64,000 bases of DNA from WTGU01 sp965200925. GTDB lineage: Bacteria > Pseudomonadota > Alphaproteobacteria > UBA828. The DNA is taken from positions 434,001-498,000 of the forward strand of contig OZ241738.1 of NCBI GenBank assembly GCA_965200925.1, read 5' to 3'. The notes beneath the pieces are model-generated. The model searched no databases and had not been told where the DNA came from. It saw nothing but the letters and a program-made list of their open reading frames with translations. This document shows, one piece after another, positions 22,101 to 30,415 of the stretch (the stretch's first letter is position 1; the number at the start of each line of letters is the position of its first letter). Made by a program: the position numbers and the translations under genes.

Positions 22101-25100
22101 GGACACGGCCGAGGGCACGGTCGGGCCGTCGACGCTGGCCTTCACGGCGAGCGACTGGAGCACGGCGCAGACGGTGACCCTGACCGGGGTGGACGATGCC
22201 GCCGCCGACGGCAACCGGGACTACACGGTCACGCTGACCATCGACCAGACGAACACGGCGGATTCCAACTACGACGCGCTCTCGGCGGTCACCGTGTATG
22301 CGACCAACCGCGACAACGAGTTCGGGCTGAACGTGAGTGCGGTCACGGGCCAGGCGACGGAGGCGGGCGGACAATCGACGTTCACGGTGGCGCTGCGGAC
22401 GCAGCCTTCAGCGGCGGTGACGGTGTCGGTTGCGAGCCAGGATGGGAGCGAGGGGCGGGCGGAGCCTTCGTCGCTGGCCTTCACGACGGGGGGCTGGAGC
22501 ACGGCGCAGACGGTGACGGTGACCGGGGTCCAGGACACGATCGACGACGGGACGGTGACCTGGCAGGTGCGCCTCGACCCGTCGAGCGGGGACGGCGACT
22601 ACGACACGTCGTCGGTCGAGGAGGACGTCTCCGTCACCACGACGGACGACGACGGCCCGCCGGGGGTGACCTTGGCGCTGAACCCCGCGAGCATCGCGGA
22701 GAGCGGGACGGGCAACGTGGCGACGGTGACGGCGCGGCTGTCGCACGCCTCCGGCGCGGCGACGACGGTGACGGTGACGGCGGTCTCCGGGTTCTACGCG
22801 GCGGGGACGGACGCGGCGATCGTGATCCCGGCGGAGGCGACGACGGCGGCCTCGGACACGGCGACCGTCGTGGCGGTGGACAACGACACGGACGCGCCGG
22901 ACCGGACGGGGACGGTGACGGCGACGATCACCAGCGCCCGGGCGACGGCCGATTCGACGACCATGGCGGTGACGGGGGCGGCGCTGACGGTGCGCGACGA
23001 CGACGCGGCGCCGGGGGCGGTGCTGGCCCTGTCGCCGACGTCGGTCTCGGAGAACGCCGGGCTGTCGACGGTGACGGCGACCTTGTCGCGCCCGTCTTCC
23101 GAGCCTTCGACGGTGACGGTGGCGGCGGTCTCGGGTTCCTACACGGTGGGCACGGACGCGACGATCACGATCGCGGCGGGCGCCACCACGGCGGCCGCGG
23201 ACACGGTGCTGGTGACGGCGGTGGACGACGACATCCACCAGGGGAGCGCGGGGCGCAGCGCGACGGTGGCGGCGACGCTGGCCAACGGCCAGGGCGCAGG
23301 GGCGGTGACCGGCGCGGCACTGACGCTGACCGACGACGAGACGCTGCCGGTGGCGAGTCTGGTTCTGGGGCCGGCGTCGATTTCGGAGGAAGGCGGGGTG
23401 TCGACGGTGACGGCGACGCTGTCGGGTCCGTCGAGTCGGCCGACGACGGTGACGGTGGCGGCCGCGGCGGGGACGGGCGCGGTGTCGGGCGACTTCAGCC
23501 TGAGCACGGCCGCCACGCTGACCATCGCGGCGGGGGCGACGACGAGTTCGGGCACGGTGACGATCCGGGCTAACGGCAACGCCGTGGCTTCGGGGAGCAA
23601 GCAGGTGACGGTTTCAGGGACGTCGGCCGGGGGCAACGGCGTGACGAACCCGTCGAACGCGACCCTGACCATCACCGACGACGACACGCCGCAGACGACG
23701 CTGGCGCTGTCTTCCAACTCGATTTCGGAGAACGGCGGCGTGGCGACGGTGACGGCGACGCTGGATCGGCAATCGACCGTCGCGGTGACGGTGACGGTGG
23801 CTGCGGCGGCGGTTTCGCCAGCGGTTGCGGGCGACTTCACCTTGAGCACGGCGACGACGCTGACCTTCGCGGCCAACGCGACGACGAGCACCGGCTTGGT
23901 GACGGTGACGGCGAACGACAACAGCACGGACGCGCCGAACAAGAGCGTGACCGTATCGGGCACGGCCTCCGACAGCCTCGGGCTGACGAACCACCCGTCG
24001 TCGGTGACCTTGACCATCACCGACGACGAGGCGGCGCCGGGGGTGACGCTGTCGCTGAACCCGTCGTCGGTTTCGGAGAACGGCGGGGCTTCGGCGGTGA
24101 GCGCGACGCTCTCGCATCCGTCGAGCGAGCCCTCGACGGTGACGGTGACGGCGGTTGCCGGGGCCTACACGGTGGGTTCGGACGCGACGATCACGATTGC
24201 GGCGGGAGCGACGACGGCGGCTTCGGACACGGCGGCGATTGCGGGCGTGGACGACGACGTCCACCAGGGGACGGCGGGCCGCAGCGTGACGGTGACGGCG
24301 ACGCTCACCAACGGCCAAGGCGCAGGCGCGGTGACGGGGGCGGCGCTGACGCTCACCGACGACGAGACGCTGCCTGTGGCGAGTTTGGCGCTGGGGCCGT
24401 CGTCGGTTTCGGAGAACGGCGGGGTGTCGACGGTGACGGCGGCGCTGTCCGGCCCGTCGAGCCAGGCGACGACGCTGACGGTGTCGTCGTCGGCGGTGGC
24501 GTCGTCCGGCGCGGTTGCGGGGGACTTCACGCAGTCGGGGACGATGCTGACGATCGCGGCGGGGGCGACGACGAGCACCGGGGCGGTGACGGTGCGGGGC
24601 AACGACAACAACGTGGACGCGGCGAACAAGTCTGTGACGGTGACGGCGACGGCGACGGGGGGCAACGGGGTGGCGGCGCCTTCCGCCGCGACGCTGACCT
24701 TGACGGACGACGAGGCGACGGCGACGGCGACCTTGGTGCTGACGCCGTCGGCGATCCTTGAGAACGGGGAGGTTTCGACGGTGACGGCGCGTCTGTCGCA
24801 CCCGACGACGGAGGCGACGACGCTGACGGTGTCGACGGCACCGGTGGCGCCAGCGGTGGCGACAGACTTCACGCAGACGGGGACGACGCTGACCATCGCG
24901 GCGGGCGGCACGACGAGCACGGGTCTGGTGACGGCGACGGCGGTGGACAACGCGGTGGCTTCGGGGCGGAAGCGGGTGACGGTGTCGGCGACGGCGGCGG
25001 GCGGGCGCATGGTGTCGGCGCCTTCGGACGCGACGCTGATCATCCGCGACGACGAGTTCGGTCTGGACGAGAGCACGGTGAGCGGGCCGGTAACGGAGGG

Positions 25101-28100
25101 TGGCGGGCAGGCGACGTTCACGGTGGCGTTGCAGACGCAGCCCTCGGCGGCGGTGACGGTGACGGTGACGCGCTGGGATGCGGCCGGTGTGGTGGAGGAT
25201 GAGAGCGAGGGTCGGGTATCGCCTTCGAGGCTGGTGTTCACGGTGCAGAACTGGGAGACGGCGCAGACGGTGACGGTGACGGGTGCGGACGACGACGTTG
25301 ACGACGGGGACGTGGCCTGGAAGGTGCGCCTGGAGCCGTCGAGCGGCGACGTCAACTACGACGGCCTCGACCCCGTGGACGTGGACGTGAGCACGATCGA
25401 CAACGACGACGCGCCGACGGTGAAGCTGGAGCTGGAGCCCTCGTCGATTGCGGAGGATGGCGAGGTTTCGACGGTGACGGCTGTGCTGTCGCACCCGTCG
25501 GTCGAGTCGACGGCGGTGACGGTGACGGCGGCACCGGTATCCCCGGCGGTGGCGGACGATTTCAGCCTGAGCACGACCACCACGCTGACCATCGCGGCGG
25601 GTGCGACGACGAGCACCGGGACGGTGACGATCACGGCGGAGAACAACGACGTGGACGCGCCGGACAAGACGGTGACGATCTCGGGGACGGCGCGGAACGG
25701 CATGGGCGTGGGCGCGGTGGAGAGCGCGACGCTGACCATCACCGACGACGACGAGAAGGGATTGACGCTCGCGCCGTCGTCGCTCGCGGTGGCGGCGGAC
25801 GCCGCCACCGGTGCGGCCTACGCGGTGATGCTGACGAGCGAGCCGGAAGGGACGGTGACGGTGACGGTGGCGAGCGACGCGGCGGAGGTGACGGCCCGCC
25901 CCGCCCGCCTCACCTTCGCCCCGTCGGACTGGAACACGGCGCAGACGGTGACCGTGACCGCGCGCGACGACGGGGACGACTATGCCGATGCGTCGTCCCT
26001 GGTGCACACGGCGTCGGGCGGCGGCTACGATGAGGTAACGAAGACGCTGGCCGTGGCGGTGGCGGGCGGCAGCAAGGTGATGGTGGGGGGCGCGGGCGAG
26101 ACGACCTACCGCATCGGCGGCCGGACGGTGACGGTGGTGGTGGAGTCCGGCGTTCCGGCGGGGATCGAACTGGACTTGGAGGCCCTGCCCGCCTCGCCGT
26201 CGAACGAGCGTTTGACGCTGACCTTCGCGCCGGTGGAGGCGCCGGCGGTGAGCGATGCGTTCACCTACGGGTTGGAAGGGGCGCGGACGGTGGTGGACGT
26301 GCGTGTGACGGAGGGAAGTGTTCCGTCGCCGGGTCTGCGGCTGTGCCTGCCGGTGGAGGACGCGGTGCGCGATGCGGCGCGGGGTCGTCCCTTGCTGTTG
26401 CTGCACTACGACGGCAGCGCCTGGGAGCCGGTTGCCGGGTCGGCGCCGACCGAGGACGGGACGATGGTGTGCGCGGACAGGGTGATGGCGTTCTCGCCGT
26501 TCGCGGTGGGCTATGCGGACACGGCGCCGCAGTTCCCGGACGACTTCACCATGACGGAGATGGTGTTCACGGTGGACGAGGCCATTGAGCCGGTGACGCT
26601 GCGACAGGCGGAAGGCGGCGACGAGACGGAGCACAAGTTGCTGCCGGAGCCGCTGGTCCTGCCGCCGGGGCTGGACTTCGACGACGGCACGGGGGAGGAC
26701 GAATGCCCTGGCCAGCCGGCGTACACCCTCTGCGGTACGCCGACGGAGGAGTTCGCGGAGAAGGGCTACACCTGGACGGCGACCGACCTTGACGGGGAGA
26801 AGGCCGAGCTGTCGTTCACCATCGAGGTGATCCCGGCACTGGGGCTGGCGCGGGCGCGTCTGAAGGCGATCAACGAGTCGATCCTGCCGGAGTTGTCGCG
26901 GGCGCAATGGGGAAGCGTGGTTGAGGCGGTGACGGGGCGCCTGGAGGCGCCGGGGACGGGCGGCGGCGTGGTGGCCTCCGTGGCGGAGGCGCTGAAGGCG
27001 CAGGAGGGGACGCAGGACGATCTGTCGTGGCGTGAGGCGCTGGCGGGTCGGACCTTCGCGCTCGGGCTGGACGATAGCGAAGGCGGGGGCGGTGTCGGCG
27101 GGGCCGGCGGTTCGGGCGGCAGAGGTCACGGCGTGGTGGTGTGGGGTTCGGGTGAGCGGCGGACGCTTTCGCTGGAGAAGGAGGCGCTGTCGTGGTCGGG
27201 CGAAGCGTACTCCATCCTCGTGGGGGCGGACGGCCGGGTGACACGGACGCTGCGGGCGGGCGTGGCGGCGTCGTGGTTCGAGAGCCGCATCGACTACACG
27301 GACAAGAGCGGCGTGGCGGCGATCGGGGGTACGCACGAGAGCCGGATGCGGGCGATCCACCCCTATCTGGGGTGGTCGGGTGATGACGGCTCGCGCCTGT
27401 GGGGCGTGCTGGGCTATGGCGAGGGCGAGATCGAGATCGAGGATGCGGAGGTGGTGGAGCGCTTCGGGGTTCAGCGGAGCGACAGCCGCCTTCTGGCGGT
27501 GGGCACAGGCGGTTCGGTGCGTGCGGTGTCGGAGGGGGCGCTGACGATTGACGTGAAGGGGGCGTTGGAAGGGACGCAGTATTCGGTGGAAGCCAACGGC
27601 GAGCACGGCGCCATCGAGAAGGTGTCGGTGGAGACGCAGCGCCTGCGGTTGTCGGTGGAGGGGAGCCGGCGTTACGCGCTGGAAGGCGGCGGTTCGTTGG
27701 TGCCGGCGCTGGAGGTGGGCGTTCGTTGGGACGGCGGTGACGGGGAGACCGGCACGGGCGTGGAGGTCGGCGGCGGGATGTCGTGGCGTTCGGCGTCGGG
27801 TGCCGTGTCGGTGGAGGCACGGGGCCGTGGCTTGGTGGCGCATGAGGGCGACGTGGAGGAATGGGGCGTGTCGGGGTCGGCGCGGCTGTCGCCCGGGTCC
27901 GGCGGGCGCGGGTGGTCGTTGGCGCTGTCGCCGCGCTGGGGGGCTGCGGAGAGCGGCCTCGCGCGGCTGTGGGACGAAGGGATGGCGGGCCGCGCATCAT
28001 CGGTCGATGGCGGCGACGCTGGCGGCGCGCGTCTGGAGGCGGAGTTGGGGTACGGCTTCGGGTTCCTGGAGGGGACCGGGGTGATGACGCCCCATATCGG

Positions 28101-28254
28101 GTTCGGCTACGAAGAGGGCGGGGCGCGGTGCTGGCGCCTCGGGATGCGCTCCGCGTTCGGGCCGGACCTTGCCGTCGGTCTCGAGGCCGAACGCAAGGAA
28201 GGCGCCGCCGCCCCCGAGCACGGCGCCCGCATCGACCTGCGGCTGAGGTGGTAG
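13123..28254 (+). CDS. Giant Calx-beta repeat autotransporter (5043 residues)
   Basis: A single uninterrupted frame for an exported adhesin-like protein. Order: signal peptide (residues 1-35, hydrophobic GGGGALAGVAFAHAAAAH, encoded partly by G11); an N-terminal domain to about 200; two He_PIG-like modules at about 205-290 and 430-520 (ATRTLSGTPTA); about 32 Calx-beta-like modules from about 522 to 4220, each near 110 residues and ending in a DDD/DDE acidic patch likely to bind calcium; another He_PIG-like module at about 4476-4575; a linker (INESILPELSRAQWGSV); and a beta-barrel at about 4660-5043 ending LRLRW. Similar large repeat proteins mediate attachment. The ATG at 13123 has only a weak AGAG upstream. 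A truncated paralogue lies at 7786-10882. I take it as expressed when the G tract is in frame, as it is here. Confidence 0.93.
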   Translation: MKGAGKRGRGAVWRALVGGGGALAGVAFAHAAAAHNGAPDWHQRLYNPHMLDQPRIVSRPASGDTYYPGETITVYVPWGRTQTRTSISVNSVATVQLVLTVGGAQRTLTGIWEDRSARYGPAFTIRRLYFDYVVQAGDRDTDGVSLVENALSSPGNAESGIRGTAGTSFRQFELEKLLHGFGAQSGHKVDTPAPSFAGVSSPSLILYSCGAFDDCGSASHRLPTLSNAAAAHNVTYSVTPARPLPSGLVLDSSTATITGSHSAASARQSYTLRATDGFNRTADLTFNLEVRDDVGIESITVTSNPGSDKTYGKNGDFGTNDTITVRVDFSRNIGSIIRSNVCLNIRIGSNTRRVCNPTGATRQDKLDFSYAVVEGDWDGDGISFPANPMGAGKSGYLRFYRAGIGGGDNRVDRSFGAVLDDPNHKVRGRQTMPSFGTTASPSFSWVKDNAVSQVLPAATGGDGGLTYSVKEGLPDGLVFTAATRTLSGTPTAVQGATNYTLVATDGDGDKAELRFSIEIEEIAVSISSPSVAEGAAGETATLPFAVTLNRAPGRQVTVGWAAAADPGTAASGADYTAFSGGTLTFAATDTSKTVEVTVTGDALDEPDETIRIALSNPSGAVVGSASTGVGTITDDDPTPTLTLALSDPDAGRPDTIRESGAGNATTVTASLSGGTSGEALTVTVSAASTYAALAADGGFSLSAARTLTIAAGQAASAGTVTITATDDIVDSADKTATVSGAVAGGHGLVAAPAALTLTIADEDSRPSSALALAPASISESGGVATVTATLSHPSAEAVTIAVSATASTGAVDGDFALSTANTLTVAAGRTTSAGVVTVTAEPNNTDSPDKQVTVKGSASGTLGAADPPDATLTLRDDDGAPTVSLVLSSSSIAENGGVATVSAALGGASSEAVTVTVAAAAVAASGAVADDFGLSGGTTLTIAANATTSTGTVTITASDNDVDAPDKRVTVSGTAAGGNGVADPASATLTLADDEALPTATLALAPASIAEAGGLATVTATLSGASSAATTLTVTAAAGAHAAAGDFTLSAAATLTIAAGETASAGTVTVTAVADTTDSPDKLVTVGATAAGGNGIADPAAATLTVMDDDALPTLTLTLSPSTIDESGAGSTATVTAALSHPSSEAVTVTVAAAAGSGAVAADFTLSTATTLTIAAGSTTSAGLVTVTANGNSVDSPNKSVTVSGTAAGGNSVANPSNVTLTITDDDALPTVALVLSASSITETGGISTVTATLSGASSEAVTVTVAAAAGAGAVVGDFTLSTATTLTFAANATTSTGLVTVRANGNAVDSPNKSVTVSGTAAGGNNVANPPNVTLTLEDDDALPTVALVLSASSITETGGISTVTATLSGASSEAVTVTVAAAAGAGAVVGDFTLSTATTLTFAANATTSTGLVTVRANGNDVDSPNKSVTVSGTAAGGNGVANPPNVTLTLEDDEVLPTVALVLDPASISETGGVSTVTAGLSGPSSAAVTVTVAAAAGTGAVVGDFTLSTATTLTIAAGTTESAGLVTVTANGNVVDSPNKSVTVSGAAAGGHGVAAPPAVTLTLEDDDATATAALVLTPSSILENGEVSTVTATLSHPTTEATTLTVAAAAGANAVAADFTLSTAATLTIAAGATTSAGLVTVRANDNTLASGMKSVTVSATASGGRGVAAPSDATLTIRDDEYGLDVGSVTGQATEAGGTATFTVVLQTQPSEAVTVSVSSQDTGEGAASPPSLTFTMGNWSTAQTVTVTGVQDTIDDGDVDWKVRLDPASGDADYDGLANVDVEVTTTDDDGAPGVALSLNPASVSEDGGVSTVTAKLSRPSGSATTLTVTAVSGSYTVGTDATIVIAAGATTAASDTATVAAVDNATDEPDRTPTVTATVANDRATEDGTTLSVTGAVLTLTDDDAAPGVALSLAPTSVSENGGIATVTAMLSNPSSEPSTVTVAAVSGAYTVGTDATITIAAGATTAASDTVLVTAVDDSIHQGAAGRSVTVTAALTNGQGAGAVTGAALTLTDDETLPTVALALSASSITETGGVATVTATLSGPSSEAVTVTVAAAAGTGAVVDDFTLSTATTLTFAAGATTSAGLVTVTANGNAVDSPNKSVTVSGTAAGGNGVANPPNVTLTLEDDDALPTVALALSASSISETGGVSTVTATLSGPSSAAVTVTVGAAAGAGAVAADFTLSTAATLTFAAGATTSAGLVTVRANGNDVDSPNKSVTVSGAAAGGNGVANPPNLTLTLEDDDALPTVALALSSTSISETGGISTVTATLSGKSSAAVTVTVAAAAGTGAVADDFTLSTAATLTFAANATTSTGLVTVTANGNSVDSPNKSVTVSGTAAGGNGVTAPLNVTLTLTDDDALPTVALALSSTSISETGGISTVTATLSGKSSAAVTVTVAAAAGTGALAADFTQSGTTLTIAAGATTSAGEVTVTANGNDVDSLNKSVTVSGTAAGGNSVANPSNVTLTLEDDETLPTVALALSDSSISETGGVSTVTATLSGPSSEAVTVTVAAAAGTGAVVDDFTLSTATTLTFAAGSTESAGLVTVTANGNDVDSPNKSVTVSGTAAGGNGVTAPPNVTLTLTDDDALPTVALALSDTSISETGGVSTVTATLSGKSSAAVTLTVSAAAVASTGAVSGDFALSSATTLTIAAGATVSAGTVMVTAQDNAADEPDIEVRVSATAAGGNGAAAPSAVTLTIRDDEGPPTVTLALTPSTIDESGTGSTASVTATLNRASSAATTVTVSVAPVASTGAAAGDYTLSSANTLTIAAGATTSSGTVTVAAVDNDTDAPNRQATVSGAAVNAQSVQQPIARTLTITDDDTAPDATLALSSSSVSENGGMTTVTATLNRRSAQATTVTVQAVSGAFTVGSGAASRIVVAAGATSSPDGVALTAVDNDVDVADRQVTVTAVLANGHGAGTVSGGGVALTLTDDDTAGIAVSPATSTGSRLETTESAGTATFTVKLATEPTGDVEIGVASSDTAEGTVGPSTLAFTASDWSTAQTVTLTGVDDAAADGNRDYTVTLTIDQTNTADSNYDALSAVTVYATNRDNEFGLNVSAVTGQATEAGGQSTFTVALRTQPSAAVTVSVASQDGSEGRAEPSSLAFTTGGWSTAQTVTVTGVQDTIDDGTVTWQVRLDPSSGDGDYDTSSVEEDVSVTTTDDDGPPGVTLALNPASIAESGTGNVATVTARLSHASGAATTVTVTAVSGFYAAGTDAAIVIPAEATTAASDTATVVAVDNDTDAPDRTGTVTATITSARATADSTTMAVTGAALTVRDDDAAPGAVLALSPTSVSENAGLSTVTATLSRPSSEPSTVTVAAVSGSYTVGTDATITIAAGATTAAADTVLVTAVDDDIHQGSAGRSATVAATLANGQGAGAVTGAALTLTDDETLPVASLVLGPASISEEGGVSTVTATLSGPSSRPTTVTVAAAAGTGAVSGDFSLSTAATLTIAAGATTSSGTVTIRANGNAVASGSKQVTVSGTSAGGNGVTNPSNATLTITDDDTPQTTLALSSNSISENGGVATVTATLDRQSTVAVTVTVAAAAVSPAVAGDFTLSTATTLTFAANATTSTGLVTVTANDNSTDAPNKSVTVSGTASDSLGLTNHPSSVTLTITDDEAAPGVTLSLNPSSVSENGGASAVSATLSHPSSEPSTVTVTAVAGAYTVGSDATITIAAGATTAASDTAAIAGVDDDVHQGTAGRSVTVTATLTNGQGAGAVTGAALTLTDDETLPVASLALGPSSVSENGGVSTVTAALSGPSSQATTLTVSSSAVASSGAVAGDFTQSGTMLTIAAGATTSTGAVTVRGNDNNVDAANKSVTVTATATGGNGVAAPSAATLTLTDDEATATATLVLTPSAILENGEVSTVTARLSHPTTEATTLTVSTAPVAPAVATDFTQTGTTLTIAAGGTTSTGLVTATAVDNAVASGRKRVTVSATAAGGRMVSAPSDATLIIRDDEFGLDESTVSGPVTEGGGQATFTVALQTQPSAAVTVTVTRWDAAGVVEDESEGRVSPSRLVFTVQNWETAQTVTVTGADDDVDDGDVAWKVRLEPSSGDVNYDGLDPVDVDVSTIDNDDAPTVKLELEPSSIAEDGEVSTVTAVLSHPSVESTAVTVTAAPVSPAVADDFSLSTTTTLTIAAGATTSTGTVTITAENNDVDAPDKTVTISGTARNGMGVGAVESATLTITDDDEKGLTLAPSSLAVAADAATGAAYAVMLTSEPEGTVTVTVASDAAEVTARPARLTFAPSDWNTAQTVTVTARDDGDDYADASSLVHTASGGGYDEVTKTLAVAVAGGSKVMVGGAGETTYRIGGRTVTVVVESGVPAGIELDLEALPASPSNERLTLTFAPVEAPAVSDAFTYGLEGARTVVDVRVTEGSVPSPGLRLCLPVEDAVRDAARGRPLLLLHYDGSAWEPVAGSAPTEDGTMVCADRVMAFSPFAVGYADTAPQFPDDFTMTEMVFTVDEAIEPVTLRQAEGGDETEHKLLPEPLVLPPGLDFDDGTGEDECPGQPAYTLCGTPTEEFAEKGYTWTATDLDGEKAELSFTIEVIPALGLARARLKAINESILPELSRAQWGSVVEAVTGRLEAPGTGGGVVASVAEALKAQEGTQDDLSWREALAGRTFALGLDDSEGGGGVGGAGGSGGRGHGVVVWGSGERRTLSLEKEALSWSGEAYSILVGADGRVTRTLRAGVAASWFESRIDYTDKSGVAAIGGTHESRMRAIHPYLGWSGDDGSRLWGVLGYGEGEIEIEDAEVVERFGVQRSDSRLLAVGTGGSVRAVSEGALTIDVKGALEGTQYSVEANGEHGAIEKVSVETQRLRLSVEGSRRYALEGGGSLVPALEVGVRWDGGDGETGTGVEVGGGMSWRSASGAVSVEARGRGLVAHEGDVEEWGVSGSARLSPGSGGRGWSLALSPRWGAAESGLARLWDEGMAGRASSVDGGDAGGARLEAELGYGFGFLEGTGVMTPHIGFGYEEGGARCWRLGMRSAFGPDLAVGLEAERKEGAAAPEHGARIDLRLRW
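13174..13184 (+). repeat. G11 tract in the giant autotransporter signal peptide
   Basis: Eleven G immediately after GTC at codon 17 encode Gly-Gly-Gly and the first two bases of the next Gly, in the hydrophobic core of the signal peptide. At 11 bases the 5043-residue frame is open. Gain or loss of one base would end translation early, so this is a plausible on/off switch. Confidence 0.8.
14690..25760 (+). repeat. Array of about 32 Calx-beta-like modules
   Basis: DNA repeats of roughly 320-370 bp encode the consensus SETGGVSTVTATLSGPSS, VTVTVAAAAG.GAV, FTLSTATTLT.AA, NKSVTVSGTAAGGNGVANP and NVTLTLEDD. Neighbouring copies at 16800-17480 and at 19200-20950 are nearly identical over hundreds of bases, which suggests recent duplication within the gene. 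I counted modules by their acidic end motifs; the count may be off by one or two. Confidence 0.85.
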
Positions 28255-28304
28255 CAGCGCGCCGGCTGCGACCGTGCGAGCGGCGATGCGGCATTCCGAA
28301 CTCA

Positions 28305-28610
28305 TCGGCGGGACATCTCCGGCGAAAGCGTGGCGCACCGTCCGGCGATTCTCCGAGGACATCGACATCACCTACGACATCCGCGCCTCCGCACTCGATC
28401 TCGCGGGCGCCGGCGGCGACGAGGCGCTGCCGCCCACCCGCGGCCAGGAGCAGCGCCGGACGAAAGCGATCCGCAACCGGCTCGCCGCGTGGGTCTGCGA
28501 GCAGGCCCTGCCCACGGTGGAGGCGGGCCTCGCCCGCGACGGCCATGCAGCCGTGCCTGCGCGACCCCGTTTCAGCGGCGATCAACGCCGCAAAATCGAT
28601 ATTGACCGAA
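28305..28610 (+). pseudogene. N-terminal fragment of an AbiEii-type nucleotidyltransferase
   Basis: The frame reads IGGTSPAKAWRTVRRFSEDI, DITYDIRASALDLAG, EALPPTRGQEQRRTKAIRNR. This is the start of an AbiEii/AbiGii toxin, with GGTS and the SEDIDIT acidic motif that carries the catalytic Asp residues. Homology ends near 28575-28610 and the frame continues into the upstream region of abiEi. The first few residues come from the autotransporter's 3' flank, so this is a fragment joined at both ends. Confidence 0.7.
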
Positions 28611-28633
28611 CTTCCAGGTGGCTCGGCACACGG

Positions 28634-28668
28634 TTTCCTTATATTAGTATTTGCGGCGATAATCGCTG
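28634..28668 (+). promoter_or_regulatory. Candidate abiE promoter and operator
   Basis: In this unusually AT-rich patch GATAAT (28658-28663) makes a good -10, with TTTCCT (28634-28639) as a weak -35. GCGAT-A-ATCGC (28656-28666) is an inverted repeat overlapping the -10, suited to autorepression by the AbiEi antitoxin, whose relatives bind inverted repeats at their own promoters. Confidence 0.35.
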
Positions 28669-28690
28669 CGGAATCGATCGAACTCGAACC

Positions 28691-29491
28691 ATGCCTCTCA
28701 ATGTCGCCTTACGCACCGAACTGCTGGAGTTGGTTCCCTACGGCCTCCTCGCCACCCGGCCGTGGCTCATGGAGCGCGGCATCGCCCGGCACGCCGTCGA
28801 CAACCTGGTCAAGAGCGGCCAGCTCATACCGCTCCGGGCCGGCGTCTACATGCTCCCGGGGAGTCGGCTCGTCTGGCAGGGAATCGTCTGCTCCCTCCAA
28901 CGGATGGGCGGTGGTCTCGTCGTCGGTGGAACGACCGCGCTGGAGTTGCATGGGCGGGCGCACTATCTGCCTCTGACTGGGCGACGCGCGATACACCTGT
29001 ACGGCCCCCGGCCGTTGCCGCCGTGGATCAACGGGCTCGGCACCGCCGAGACGTTCCACCGGCATGGCACGGCATGGCTGTCGGGGCCGGACGAGCCGGC
29101 GGGGGACGAGGCGCGGCGCCTCACGCCGTCCCTGACGGTCGACGTTCCTTGGGGCGACGGCTTCTGGGCGGTGCAGACCTCGACGGCCGAGCGGGCGTTG
29201 TTCGAGATATTGAAGGACGTGCCGGCGGGAGTGTCGTTCGAGTACGCGGAGCGACTGATGGAAAGTCTTGCCGACCTTTCGCCGCGCCGGCTCGACGCAC
29301 TCCTGCGCCGGACGCGCAGCATCAAGGTCAAGCGCCTGTTTTTCTGGTTGGCCGAGCGGCAGGGGCATTCCTGGGCGAAGCGTCTGGAACCGGGCGACTT
29401 CGATCTCGGTCGCGGCAAGCGAGTTCTAGCCAAGGGCGGTCGGCTGGTGAGCCGGTACGGGATCACCGTGCCGGAAGCGATGCATGGATAG
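28691..29491 (+). CDS. abiEi: AbiEi-family antitoxin
   Basis: A 266-residue type IV toxin-antitoxin antitoxin. It has an N-terminal winged helix (LLELVPYGLLATRPWLMERG, ARHAVDNLVKSGQLIPLRAG, VYMLPG) and the C-terminal domain with GLVVGGTTALELHGRAHYLP, VQTSTAERALFEIL and FEYAERLMESLADLSP. AbiEi proteins repress their operon and counter the AbiEii nucleotidyltransferase. ATG 28691 is chosen because family homology begins there; the upstream frame belongs to a fused AbiEii fragment. The toxin ATG (29484) overlaps the end of this gene by eight bases, the usual translational coupling. Confidence 0.88.
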   Translation: MPLNVALRTELLELVPYGLLATRPWLMERGIARHAVDNLVKSGQLIPLRAGVYMLPGSRLVWQGIVCSLQRMGGGLVVGGTTALELHGRAHYLPLTGRRAIHLYGPRPLPPWINGLGTAETFHRHGTAWLSGPDEPAGDEARRLTPSLTVDVPWGDGFWAVQTSTAERALFEILKDVPAGVSFEYAERLMESLADLSPRRLDALLRRTRSIKVKRLFFWLAERQGHSWAKRLEPGDFDLGRGKRVLAKGGRLVSRYGITVPEAMHG

Positions 29492-30409
29492 GCGCAATCC
29501 GTTCCACCGCCAAGTGGAGCTCGTGGTCCGGGTCCTGCCCTATGTCGCGAGGCGGGACGAGTTCGCCTTGAAGGGCGGCATCGCGATCAATCTCTTCCTG
29601 CGCAATCTGCCCCGTCTGTCGGTGGACATCGATCTCGCCTACTTGCCGCGCTCGCCTCGCCAACAGAGGCCTTGCCGGCGATACGCCGGGGTCTCGACAC
29701 GCTCGCGAAAGACTTGAGGGGCGCCATTCCCGGCATCGGGGTGCAGACCACGGATCCATCCGCGACGGATGCGTTGCGGCTTACGCTGGAGTTGCACGAC
29801 TGTCGTATCAAGATCGAGGTCTCCCCGGTCGCGCGCGGCGCGGTCTGGCCTTCGGAAACGCGGGCCGTCGTCGCGGAAGTCGAAGAAAGCTTGGGCTACA
29901 CCGAGAACCGGATCCTGTCGTTCAACGATCTCTACGCGGACAAGATGTGCGCGGCGCTCGACCGGCAGCACCCGCGCGATCTGTTCGACATCACGCAGCT
30001 GCTGAACAACGAGGGCATCGACAGGGACCTGTTCATGACTTTTCTGGTCTATCTGATCGGCCATAACCGGCCGATGGCCGAGCTGCTGGCCCCGAGGCGC
30101 AAGCCCGTCCGCGCATTCTACGAAGGCGAGTTCAGGCATATGACCCGCGAGCCGGTTCCGTTGATCGCGCTGACCGAGGTGCGCGAGCGACTTGTCGCGG
30201 ACATTCATGGCGCACTCACCGACGGGGATCGCGCGTTCCTGTTGTCGGTAAAGGGCCGGCGTCCGGACTGGTCGCTCATCGATCTCCCCGATGTTGCCGG
30301 CCTGCCGGCCGTCAAATGGAAACTCGTCAATCTCGGTCGAATGAGCGGGTGGAAACATGCGGCTGCACTCGACCGGCTTCAGCGGGTTCTCGACGCCGGA
30401 AACCGTTGA
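29484..30409 (+). pseudogene. abiEii: AbiEii-family toxin, frameshifted
   Basis: The N-terminal part (29484-29655) reads EFALKGGIAINLFLRNLPRL, SVDIDLAYLP, with the GG and DIDL nucleotidyltransferase motifs. The frame then dies at 29717. Homology continues one frame over from about 29660 (EALPAIRRGLDTLAKDLRG) through SFNDLYADKMCAALDRQHPR and DLFDITQLLNNEG to 30409. One base is missing near CGCCAACAGAGGCC. Without the shift it would be a normal toxin of about 308 residues. The frameshift may have spared the cell, or may be an error; the antitoxin gene is intact. Confidence 0.85.
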
Positions 30410-30415
30410 GCGCGC

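Noticed and set aside
13105..27843. Long minus-strand ORFs (up to about 1600 codons) opposite the giant autotransporter
   Set aside because: They are Arg-, His- and Val-rich translations produced by antisense reading of GC-rich repeats; no starts with ribosome sites and no domain motifs.
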